Below, one piece after another: positions 54,337 to 61,893 of a stretch of DNA of 63,957 bases (within the stretch, counting starts at the first letter, position 1; every line of letters begins with the position of its first letter). Below the pieces are notes generated by a model that searched no databases, was not told the DNA's origin, and saw nothing but the letters and a program-made list of their open reading frames with translations. The DNA is taken from NCBI RefSeq assembly GCF_008326305.1, contig NZ_BIXY01000035.1, positions 1 to 63,957 of the forward strand, given 5' to 3'. Position numbers and translations under genes: made by a program. Origin of the DNA: Dictyobacter arantiisoli (lineage in GTDB: Bacteria > Chloroflexota > Ktedonobacteria > Ktedonobacterales > Ktedonobacteraceae).

Positions 54337-56214
54337 CTATCGCTTGCCTAATTTGGCGAGAAAAGCCCCTTTCAACATCGAAACTTCTTCTACTTTTAAG
54401 AAGATAACCAGCGCAAAATAGGCGGCGGTAGCAATACCGCCGGCGATGATAACCGTCGCGGCACTGCCAATAATGCTTGAGAGCGAGAAGAAGGAGAAGT
54501 GTGCCAGGGCGAGCTGTAACAACCACGCAATCACTACCATAACAGCAGTCGCCAGGAGAATTTTAAGCAGCGCAGGGACTATTCCACGCAGATGAAGCGA
54601 ACCAATCGTCTTCCATAAGATAAGGATGAGCACCAGCGGATGTAAGATATTCTGGACGCTATTCGCCAGGGGCAGGGCTGGCATGCCCATGGTTTGCCAC
54701 AAAGGCAGAGCAACGGCGAGATAGCCCAGCACACTTACGAGCAGTACTGCCACTGGAATGATAGTATTTTTTCGGGCATAAAAGGCTGCGATGAGGAGCT
54801 GATCAATGGCAACAAAGGGCAATTGATAACTGTAATTTTGTAGGGCGCTCGCAGTCACTACGACCTGAGCAGGCGAAAATTTTCCATGCAGGAAGACGAG
54901 TGCAATGATCGGCATCTTTAAGATGATCAAGCCAGCCGCCGCGGGAATCATGAGCAGTAAACCCAGGCGAAAACCTAATAATAAGGTAGCCTTGAAACGC
55001 TCCAGATCGTTTTCTCGGATGTGGGTTGTCAGGGTGGGTAAGACGGCGAAAGATAACGCTGACGCCACCAGGCCGCCCGGAAATTGAATGAGTAAAGTCG
55101 CAAAACCCATAGCTGAGAAGTTGACTTCACCACAATTGCTAGTATGCTGCATGACCGCTGCACAGGGTGTACGTGTGGCAAGATTCTGATCCAAAAAAGC
55201 AATCACTGAGGTCAGGAAGAAACTAAACGCCACTGGTGCATACAATTTCAAAATACGGCGTAGCGCGGGATGCTTCAAATCAAGGACAAACATATAGCGC
55301 AAATGCTGGTTGCGCATCCCTGGAATGAGCATGGCAACCTCGCCAAAGGTACCAACAACCACACCAAGCGCCAGGCCATATTGACCAAGGCCGAAGAATT
55401 GCTTGCCAGCTAAACCAGTAAAAACCGCTCCTAGAATAATACCTGCATGATAGGCTGCCGCCGCAAAAGTGGTCCAACCAAATTCTTTTTGCGCATACAA
55501 AGCTCCTTGCAGAACCGCAAAGGGTCCAAGCGCCAGCAATGAGAAGAAGACGATACGCGTATATTTGAGGGTGAGTAGCTTATCATCGGCAGAAAAACCT
55601 GGCGCTAGCACACTATTGGTAAACCAGGGAGCAATAAAGAAATAACCAATAGAAGCACATATCATAATCAAAAAGATAAGATTGACCAGGGTAAAGACCA
55701 ACCGCCGCAAGTCTTCACGCCGTTCAGCATAATCATTGAAGGTGGGAATTAAGGCGGCCTGGACCGAACCATTGACCAGAAAATCATTGAACTTCTGTGC
55801 TGGCGAGAGTGCGGCCTGAAATGAACCTGCCATACTGGCACCGGTTGAAGCGACAAAGCTCTGCCGTACCATACCTAACAGGCTACTGCCTAGATTCCCC
55901 ATCGCTACCAGGAGTGCCGATTTTACCAGTTCTCTCGGTTCACTTGTCACTGCCTGCGCCTGCGCAGGTGCTTCAATCTGGGATATTTCTTCATCAGTTG
56001 CGGGCAGCTCGGCTGACGCTTCATCTGATGTAGATGGGATGTCAGGCGTAGCGGGCGTATCACTCTCGACTTCTATAACTTCCATAAGAACTTCTCCACC
56101 TGTGTTTTGACCACCCAGGGTGGTAGGAAGTGCTTCAATTGATGTTTCTTTGTGCTCAGATTGAGATGATAGTGTTTCTTTTACTTCCTCTTCTTCGATA
56201 GAATCTTTTGCCAT
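54337..56214 (-). CDS. murJ: MurJ-like lipid II flippase
   Basis: 625 residues from ATG 56214 (AGGAG ten bases upstream). After residue about 95 it shows the MurJ/MviN core: ALLVAMGNLGSSLLGMVRQ, AFQAALSPAQKFNDFLVNGSVQAALIPTF, FATLLIQFPGGLVASALSFAVLPTL and about fourteen membrane spans. It moves lipid-linked peptidoglycan precursors (or other polyprenyl-linked glycans) across the membrane. The first 95 residues are an acidic, disordered cytoplasmic extension rich in Glu, Ser and Thr, absent from standard MurJ. It lies downstream of the heptose/WecG genes on the same strand, 183 bp from rfaE2. Confidence 0.88.
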   Translation of the reverse strand: MAKDSIEEEEVKETLSSQSEHKETSIEALPTTLGGQNTGGEVLMEVIEVESDTPATPDIPSTSDEASAELPATDEEISQIEAPAQAQAVTSEPRELVKSALLVAMGNLGSSLLGMVRQSFVASTGASMAGSFQAALSPAQKFNDFLVNGSVQAALIPTFNDYAERREDLRRLVFTLVNLIFLIMICASIGYFFIAPWFTNSVLAPGFSADDKLLTLKYTRIVFFSLLALGPFAVLQGALYAQKEFGWTTFAAAAYHAGIILGAVFTGLAGKQFFGLGQYGLALGVVVGTFGEVAMLIPGMRNQHLRYMFVLDLKHPALRRILKLYAPVAFSFFLTSVIAFLDQNLATRTPCAAVMQHTSNCGEVNFSAMGFATLLIQFPGGLVASALSFAVLPTLTTHIRENDLERFKATLLLGFRLGLLLMIPAAAGLIILKMPIIALVFLHGKFSPAQVVVTASALQNYSYQLPFVAIDQLLIAAFYARKNTIIPVAVLLVSVLGYLAVALPLWQTMGMPALPLANSVQNILHPLVLILILWKTIGSLHLRGIVPALLKILLATAVMVVIAWLLQLALAHFSFFSLSSIIGSAATVIIAGGIATAAYFALVIFLKVEEVSMLKGAFLAKLGKR

Positions 56215-56397
56215 GAACAATCCGCTCCTCTATGGATCAGGACATACACCAGATGCCTTTTGACTCCACTTTATTTGGTTTTTTTCTCAGAGGTTGCCAG
56301 TTCTCTTTTTGCCGCCTTCGGCGGGAGAATAAGAGGGATGGGATGGGGACACCCCATTCCCCGGCAGTGGGACTGCCGTCCCCTGCCCTCCCTGCTC
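56215..56397. other. intergenic region with two palindromes
   Basis: Contains CCGCC-TTC-GGCGG (56312-56324) and a GC-rich inverted repeat GGGGAC...GTCCCC about 56343-56387. Neither has a T-run on the minus strand, so they are not obvious terminators for the upstream gene and may be small repeats. Confidence 0.3.
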
Positions 56398-56919
56398 CTA
56401 GGGTAAATGTTTGATCTTTGTGATTAATTCGGTTGTGGAGTGATGAGGCTCATAGGCAATTAAACGGACAGCGCCGCCATAGGCAAAGACATGTTGTGCC
56501 TCGGGCAGGCGTGTCAGATCTGGTTGATCGCCGTGAGCCCCCATATAATCCGCGCCTTTGACATAGATCGCTGGCTGGAGCAGATCCACTAAAGGGGATG
56601 CGGTTGCCTCCGGGAAGATGGTGACATAATCAATACATTGCAGGGCAGCCATAATTTCAGCTCGCTCGTTCTCAGGTACCAATGGACGAGTTGGACCTTT
56701 TAAGCGTGTGACGCTCTCATCATTATTCAGGCCCAGTATCAGAAAATTCCCCAATGCTCGGGCGGCCTGGAGATAGCGTACATGGCCAAGATGTATCAGG
56801 TCAAAACAGCCGTTGGTAAAAACACAGCGTTCGCCAGCTTGCTGGCGGCGACGCACTTCAGATGTCAGTTCAGCACGTTGCAAGATTTTCTGGCGTGTTC
56901 CAGGTGACACATTATTCAT
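56398..56919 (-). CDS. rfaE2: heptose-1-phosphate adenylyltransferase (HldE/RfaE domain 2)
   Basis: 173 residues, a nucleotidyltransferase with CVFTNGCFDLIHLGHVRYL (the HxGH ATP motif) and NNDESVTRLKGPTRPLVPENERAE, matching the C-terminal half of HldE as a separate gene. It charges D-glycero-beta-D-manno-heptose-1-phosphate with ATP to make ADP-heptose; a glycerol-phosphate cytidylyltransferase is less likely given the neighbour. It overlaps the kinase gene by 8 bp, so both halves of HldE are made from one transcript. Confidence 0.85.
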   Translation of the reverse strand: MNNVSPGTRQKILQRAELTSEVRRRQQAGERCVFTNGCFDLIHLGHVRYLQAARALGNFLILGLNNDESVTRLKGPTRPLVPENERAEIMAALQCIDYVTIFPEATASPLVDLLQPAIYVKGADYMGAHGDQPDLTRLPEAQHVFAYGGAVRLIAYEPHHSTTELITKIKHLP

Positions 56920-57940
56920 GTAAAATTCCCATCAATTCTGCCGGTGTATTGCTCGCGCAGCCCATACGGCGTACAACCATGGCCGCCGCCGCGTTCGCAA
57001 GATATGCCGCTTCAGACATACTGGCTCCCGCCGTCAAGGCAAGGGTAAAGGTAGCGGCGACGGTATCACCCGCCCCATTGGTATCAACAATCTCACTGGT
57101 AAAGGGCCAGGGATGCAGCGGCAAATGGAGCGGCGGCTTGTTCACCTCAAATAAGCTCATCCCCTCACTACCACGGGTAATCAACACGCCCTGCGCCTGG
57201 CTTCCCTCTAACAAACGTTCACCAGCCTGATTTAAATCCTGTTCAGTCACAATTGTCATGCCCAGCGTTAGCTCAGCCTCGGGTTGATTGGGGGTCAGGG
57301 CCGTCACACCCTGGAAGCGAAAAAGGGAACCATGGGCATCCACGACAACCACTTTATTGAGCGCACGCGCCGCTGGCACACAAATCTCGATAATCTCAGG
57401 ACTGATCATACCACTTTCATAATCGGAAAGCACAACCGCATCAATCTGTGGCAAGGCTTGCTCTATATAACGAATGATCTGACCCTTGCAGGGTTCCTCA
57501 ATATCCGAAGTATTCACACGATCCAGGCGCACAATGTGCTGCTGCACAATCTGTGAACTGCCAGCCAGAACGCGTGTCTTGGTAGAGGTTGAGCGTTGCG
57601 CATCAGAGATCACCCCATCCTGGTTCATATGCAGTGCCTGAATGGCCTGGCGCAATTTATGACCAGGAATATCATCGCCGACCACGCCAGCGAGAAAGAC
57701 TTCAGAGCCAAGAGAATTAGCATTGATAGCGACATTACACGCGCCACCCGGAACGGTACGTTCCTCGGTAAGGTCCAAAATCAGGACCGGGGCTTCGCGC
57801 GATATACGAGTAGGATTGCCAATTAAATATTCATCAGCCACCATATCCCCAATGACCAGCACACGCTTGCCCGCAAACGCTCGAATCAATGCGCCAAGGC
57901 GCGTGGCGGAAGGGAATGAGGTAGGAACATTAAGCGTCAT
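56912..57940 (-). CDS. rfaE1: heptose-7-phosphate kinase (HldE/RfaE domain 1, PfkB family)
   Basis: 342 residues of a ribokinase fold: VLVIGDMVADEYLIGNPTRIS at the start, VPGGACNVAIN, TKTRVLAGSSQIVQQHIVRLDR, LTPNQPEAEL and catalytic DTNGAGDT. This fits the N-terminal half of HldE, which makes heptose-1,7-bisphosphate. It overlaps the WecG-like gene by 11 bp upstream and the adenylyltransferase by 8 bp downstream, so wecG-rfaE1-rfaE2 is a tightly coupled operon for an envelope glycan. The isomerase and phosphatase of the pathway are not in the window. Confidence 0.85.
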   Translation of the reverse strand: MTLNVPTSFPSATRLGALIRAFAGKRVLVIGDMVADEYLIGNPTRISREAPVLILDLTEERTVPGGACNVAINANSLGSEVFLAGVVGDDIPGHKLRQAIQALHMNQDGVISDAQRSTSTKTRVLAGSSQIVQQHIVRLDRVNTSDIEEPCKGQIIRYIEQALPQIDAVVLSDYESGMISPEIIEICVPAARALNKVVVVDAHGSLFRFQGVTALTPNQPEAELTLGMTIVTEQDLNQAGERLLEGSQAQGVLITRGSEGMSLFEVNKPPLHLPLHPWPFTSEIVDTNGAGDTVAATFTLALTAGASMSEAAYLANAAAAMVVRRMGCASNTPAELMGILHE

Positions 57941-58724
57941 ATAACTTATGCCCTTTCAATACAACTTGTAATGCAAATTGTGGGAGAGCCAGCATCCTGC
58001 GCCAGCGCCATGGCTCTCGATAGAGCCGATACAGCCATTCCAGTCCCAATTGTTGTAGCCAACGGGGAGCACGGCGTTGCCGTCCGGTTAAAAAATCAAA
58101 GGAGCCACCAACCCCCATCGCCACAGCGACAGGCAGGCGTGAAAGATTGCGTTGAATCCAGAGATCCTGGGCAGGAGCGCCATAGGCCACACAGAGCACA
58201 TCAGCCTGAGACGTACGAATACGCTCAATAATCTCATCTTCTTCAGCAGGCGCGGGAGAACCAGCATAGGTACCAGCAATCATGAGCCCTGGTGCCAGAT
58301 TCAGCAGGCGCTGCGCAGCCTCCTCAGCGATCCCTGGCGCGGCCCCCAATAAATAGAGGCGATAGCTATGGGAAGCACACAGATGGGCAAGATCAACCAG
58401 AGTATCGACACCAGTCACACGTTCGGGGGTTGGTTGCCGTAAATAACGCGCCGCCAACACAATGCCGATGCCATCCGCCATTACCAGGGCAGCCTGATTA
58501 ATACATTGGCGGAACAGCGTATTACGTTGTGCCGCCATAACAAACTCAGGATTTACGGTAATGATTTGCTGACAGGGCAGGGGGTCCTGACTGCTACGAG
58601 CCAGGGCGATGATGTGTTCTAAAGAAGCAACAACCTGACGTCGAGTCAAACGATCTACGCGTACGCCAAGTACATAGACTGATGGTGGTACAGTGAACGG
58701 TAATGTATTAAACATGTGTACCAT
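57930..58724 (-). CDS. WecG/TagA/CpsF family glycosyltransferase (GT26)
   Basis: 264 residues. Family markers: VYVLGVRVDRLTRRQVV near the N-terminus, ITVNPEFVMAAQ, MADGIGIVLAARYL, the VTGVDTLVDL and LLGAAPGIAEEAA strands, and GVGGSFDFLTGRQRRAPRWLQQLGLEWLYRL. GT26 enzymes add an N-acetylated amino sugar or uronic acid to a polyprenyl-linked precursor (enterobacterial common antigen, wall teichoic acid). First gene of the heptose operon; a 4-bp gap separates it from DUF503 upstream. ATG 58724 or 58715 may start it. Confidence 0.88.
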   Translation of the reverse strand: MVHMFNTLPFTVPPSVYVLGVRVDRLTRRQVVASLEHIIALARSSQDPLPCQQIITVNPEFVMAAQRNTLFRQCINQAALVMADGIGIVLAARYLRQPTPERVTGVDTLVDLAHLCASHSYRLYLLGAAPGIAEEAAQRLLNLAPGLMIAGTYAGSPAPAEEDEIIERIRTSQADVLCVAYGAPAQDLWIQRNLSRLPVAVAMGVGGSFDFLTGRQRRAPRWLQQLGLEWLYRLYREPWRWRRMLALPQFALQVVLKGHKLYDA

Positions 58725-58728
58725 AAAT

Positions 58729-59019
58729 TTACCAATGAATTATTTCTTTTTCAAATGCAGAGATAACCACATCGGGTCGAGTCTCTTCTATATAACGACG
58801 GATATGTTCGAGCACTTCGCCAGAGTGCTGGTCACTGTTACTCACGTGGCTCACTCCGATTTTCGCGCTTTGCCAGAGATCATTATCTCCCACTTCGGCA
58901 ATTGCGATCTCGAACTGATTACGCACGCGCGCCATGACGGATTTGATAATCTGCCGTTTATCCTTTAATGAGTGACAATCAGGCAAATGTAATGTTATTT
59001 CAGCTGCAGCTATAACCAT
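58729..59019 (-). CDS. DUF503 (YlxP-like) protein
   Basis: 96 residues of the DUF503 family: VIAAAEITLHLPDCHSLKDKRQIIKS at the N-terminus, FEIAIAEVGDNDLWQSAKIGV and a late VLEHIRRYIEE helix. In Bacillus the homologue lies near ribosome-maturation genes and its role is unsettled. Here it sits 4 bp before the WecG-like gene and could lead the same transcript, although its function need not be linked. Confidence 0.82.
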   Translation of the reverse strand: MVIAAAEITLHLPDCHSLKDKRQIIKSVMARVRNQFEIAIAEVGDNDLWQSAKIGVSHVSNSDQHSGEVLEHIRRYIEETRPDVVISAFEKEIIHW

Positions 59020-59107
59020 GCGTGTAGTATAGCATATGGAAGATCGTATTTTCTCTGATACTTGACCTATGGCCTATAAGGAAAAACAAACAGCCCTCAC
59101 GGTAGAC

Positions 59108-59136
59108 TCGACGCCTTTCGCTAACTCTGATACAAT
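59108..59136 (+). promoter_or_regulatory. candidate promoter of upp
   Basis: TCGACG (59108-59113) and TACAAT (59131-59136) with a 17-bp spacer. The -35 is weak, the -10 good. The start codon is 43 bp downstream with GAGGGG as ribosome site. Confidence 0.45.
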
Positions 59137-59178
59137 CCTTGATAAAGACAATGTGATAGACAGCGAGGGGATACAACT

Positions 59179-59889
59179 ATGCTAGGAACCAGTCCACAGG
59201 GTGATCGTGCGAAATTACCGATGCAAGGCATTCCTCAACCTACACGCGAAGAAGTGATGAAACTTCCCCGTGTCCACATCTCCACTCATCCGGTGATGGC
59301 CCATAAAATGACCTTACTGCGTAACAAGAACACACCAACGCCACAATTTTATCAATTGGTACAGGAGATCGGTGCCTTGCTGGCTTATGAGGCTACGGCT
59401 TCGCTGACACTTGAGAAATGCTCGATTGAGACACCACTACAACCGATGGCGGGCTATTCCCTGGCGGGTGGTATTGGCGTTACCCCTATTTTACGCGCGG
59501 GCCTGGGACTGGCCGAGGGCTTCCGACAGGTCATTCCAGATGTACAGGTCTGGCACCTGGGATTGCGCCGCGATGAAGAGACGTTGAAGGCGTTGGAATA
59601 TTACAATCGCTTGCCACATCATGTCGATCTACAGGTCGTCTATGCGGTAGATCCGATGCTGGCAACCGGCGGTTCCGCAATTGATGCCATTAATATCCTG
59701 AAACGCCGGGGCATTCCACGCCTTTCTTACCTTGGTATTATCGCGGCTCCCTATGGTTTGATGCGACTGTCACAGGCCCATCCCGATATCAATATTTATG
59801 TGGCCGCCCTCGATGAGGCGCTCAATGATAATGGTTATATCATTCCTGGTCTGGGAGATGCGGGAGATCGCCAGTTCGGCACCTTCTAA
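59179..59889 (+). CDS. upp: uracil phosphoribosyltransferase
   Basis: 236 residues, with the PRPP loop VDPMLATGGSA, the uracil-binding GYIIPGLGDAGDR at the C-terminus, RAGLGLAEG and GLRRDEET. It salvages uracil to UMP. The N-terminal extension of about 28 residues before the conserved core is somewhat longer than in Bacillus. A small membrane-protein gene follows 43 bp later and may be cotranscribed. It complements pyrG at 28.3 kb within pyrimidine metabolism but is not linked to it. Confidence 0.93.
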   Translation: MLGTSPQGDRAKLPMQGIPQPTREEVMKLPRVHISTHPVMAHKMTLLRNKNTPTPQFYQLVQEIGALLAYEATASLTLEKCSIETPLQPMAGYSLAGGIGVTPILRAGLGLAEGFRQVIPDVQVWHLGLRRDEETLKALEYYNRLPHHVDLQVVYAVDPMLATGGSAIDAINILKRRGIPRLSYLGIIAAPYGLMRLSQAHPDINIYVAALDEALNDNGYIIPGLGDAGDRQFGTF

Positions 59890-59932
59890 ATACTAACAAT
59901 AGCTCATTTGCAGATGTAAAGGATTAACTTCT

Positions 59933-60439
59933 GTGTCTACGCCATCAGATTCATTTCCGTCTGAGGATTATAACGCCGAAAGCAAACAAACGCCGGAGAA
60001 TGCACCTGTTCCATTCTCCAACACCATACCAGGAGCTGAAACTGCAAGCCCGATGCCCAACGCTCAATCGATTCTCCCTGCTGAAGCATCAGTCAATCAG
60101 TCAGCACCCGGCGCGCCATCCCAACCGGATAGTACTACCACAACGTCATTGCCGCCAGAGGCTCAAGGAGAGGCAAATGGTGGCCCACTTGGTTGCTGCC
60201 TCGGGACCATGGTCGGCTTGCTCTTGAGCTTAAGCGTGGCAGTGCTTGGTCGCTTTTATGCCAGCCCTCTCGCCAGCGTGTTCCAGAGCAATCTGAGCAC
60301 CATCATTCGTATTTTTATGGTCATCATTGCTATGATTGCGGTTATCGTCTGTGGCTATTTTGGCTGGAAGATCGGGAAACGCCTGTATCGCGAATATGAC
60401 GATCCACGGGTTAAGAAACACCATCCCCGCAAACGCTAA
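59933..60439 (+). CDS. small two-span membrane protein with disordered N-terminus
   Basis: 168 residues, GTG start. The first 85 residues are rich in Pro, Ser, Thr and Gln and should be disordered. GGPLGCCLGTMVGLLLSLSV begins a first span, and IIRIFMVIIAMIAVIVCGYFGW is the second, followed by a basic tail ending HHPRKR. The paired cysteines ahead of the first span could be acylated. No family recognised. It is followed by a strong terminator, so upp and this gene probably form one unit. Confidence 0.65.
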   Translation: MSTPSDSFPSEDYNAESKQTPENAPVPFSNTIPGAETASPMPNAQSILPAEASVNQSAPGAPSQPDSTTTTSLPPEAQGEANGGPLGCCLGTMVGLLLSLSVAVLGRFYASPLASVFQSNLSTIIRIFMVIIAMIAVIVCGYFGWKIGKRLYREYDDPRVKKHHPRKR

Positions 60440-60453
60440 TCTGTGACACTTCC

Positions 60454-60503
60454 CTATTCAGAGCAAGCAAGCGCTATTCAGCTTGTTTGCTTGCTCTGAA
60501 TAG
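60454..60503 (+). terminator. long-stem terminator-like hairpin
   Basis: CTATTCAGAGCAAGCAA (60454-60470) pairs perfectly over 17 bp with TTGCTTGCTCTGAATAG (60487-60503). It starts 15 bp past the stop of the membrane-protein gene and is followed by AGCTTTCC only. Confidence 0.6.
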
Positions 60504-60556
60504 AGCTTTCCAATACTCTTCTATGCAGCAGCCTTCAACAACGGACAGAAGCCAAT

Positions 60557-60649
60557 GTAGATGCCCCCGTTCATGATTTTTGACAAAGGAAAAGGGAAAA
60601 TCATCTACGTGGATGGGGAAACCACCGTAAACGGGTGGATGGCGGCTAC
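60557..60649. repeat. inverted-repeat element of the GTAGC-GCCACCC family (copy D, partial)
   Basis: The right end is clear: hairpin CCACC-GTAAA-CGGGTGG (60622-60638) followed by GGCGGCTAC (60641-60649). The left end GTAGATGCCCCC (60557-60568) is a weak match. No protein frame. Confidence 0.45.
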
Positions 60650-60756
60650 GGCTTTTTTACACCGTGACAGGGTCCATGATTGAAACGCCTATCCACCTGC
60701 TCACGTACCTAATATATATTTAGTGCTTGAACTTGTTAAAAGAAGGAAGTAGCAGT

Positions 60757-61155
60757 ATGCCTCAAGATGCCACACCATTATTTAAGCAGATCCTAGATGA
60801 AAAAAACATACTCATTGTAGAGGATGATACTGATATCGGGGAATTCATTGTGCATGCGATTGAACAAGAAACAGACTATCATGCAACCCTGGCGATCGAT
60901 GCCTTCAAAGCCTTACGGAGCATCCAAACAACAAAACCAGATATGCTGCTGCTCGATTATCAATTGCCCGGTATGGATGGTCTTGAGCTCTATCATCTTC
61001 TCCATACCACTGAAGAACTCGAAGATACCCCTGTCCTCTTTATGAGTGCCAATTTCACAGAAAAAGAACTGGATATCTTACGTCTACCCTATATCGAGAA
61101 ACCATTCGAGTTAGACGATCTACTCCAAACAATTAGCAGACTGATTGAGAAATAA
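60757..61155 (+). CDS. single-domain response regulator
   Basis: 132 residues from ATG 60757 (GAAGGAAG upstream; the frame opens at 60727). A lone receiver domain: acidic pair D23/D24 in VEDDTD, phospho-acceptor D67 in LLLDYQLPGMDG, S97 in FMSANF and K115 in YIEKPFE. No output domain, so it probably works as a phospho-relay or switch by protein contact, as CheY or Spo0F do. A soluble chemoreceptor-like protein at 61.9-63.6 kb is nearby, but no histidine kinase is in view. Confidence 0.88.
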   Translation: MPQDATPLFKQILDEKNILIVEDDTDIGEFIVHAIEQETDYHATLAIDAFKALRSIQTTKPDMLLLDYQLPGMDGLELYHLLHTTEELEDTPVLFMSANFTEKELDILRLPYIEKPFELDDLLQTISRLIEK

Positions 61156-61605
61156 TCTTCCTCATGATTTGAAAAAGCGGTGCCACATATATACATAGAG
61201 CACAATCGATTATTCAAGCATCCTGAATCCATCCAATAAGCAGTACCACAGGTATAGAAAATCAGGATTTGTATACCCGTGTACTCTTTTTTTTCTTCCA
61301 TTCGTTCCTACTTTACGCTACTCCTGGAGCCACTATTCATGATATATAACCACTCATTTTGTTACTATAAGAAGCAGTTTGAAACAGCGCGTTAATTCGC
61401 TCCTACCAAAATGGTCAGTAAGAAGCAAGAAAGTACTAGATTCCCTTTATCACTTTTAAGAAGGAGAGTATGATAGAGAGGGATACAGAAAAGAGCGAAG
61501 GCAGGGATGAGCGTCATCCATATATCTGGGAGTTTATGTATGACACAGAGCAATGTTCATCACGGAAGAACAGAGTAACAAAGGAAGAAAGAAGGAAGGG
61601 CGGCA
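61156..61605. other. non-coding stretch
   Basis: About 450 bp without a credible gene between the response regulator and the TPR peptide. AT-rich, with no clear promoter pair or terminator. Confidence 0.3.
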
Positions 61606-61866
61606 ATGAATAGTCCGGCTCTCTCAAACGATATGAGTGAACTTTATTCATCGATTTTTACATGGAAGCATATGCCTGAGCAGAATGATGTGATTGATCC
61701 CGATATTCCAGAAACGGCCCTCTATGCATATGAACAGGCGATCAGTTTGACTCCTCGCCAGGCAGTTCTGTACTACCATAAGGGTCAGGTCTTAGAGCAG
61801 TTGGGAAGAAAGACAGAGGCCCAGACGGCCTACGCAGAGGCACGCAATCTGGGCCATTGCTGCTAA
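61606..61866 (+). CDS. small TPR-repeat protein
   Basis: 86 residues; AGGAAGGG lies before the ATG. Residues about 36-82 form one and a half tetratricopeptide repeats (ALYAYEQAISLTPRQAVLYYHKGQVLEQLGRKTEAQTAYAEA). The first 35 residues are unrelated. It could cap or bind a partner protein. Its stop is 27 bp from the end of the convergent GAF-MCP gene. No function is assigned. Confidence 0.65.
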   Translation: MNSPALSNDMSELYSSIFTWKHMPEQNDVIDPDIPETALYAYEQAISLTPRQAVLYYHKGQVLEQLGRKTEAQTAYAEARNLGHCC

Positions 61867-61893
61867 CCCAAAAAAACGGCATTTCTCCCTATT

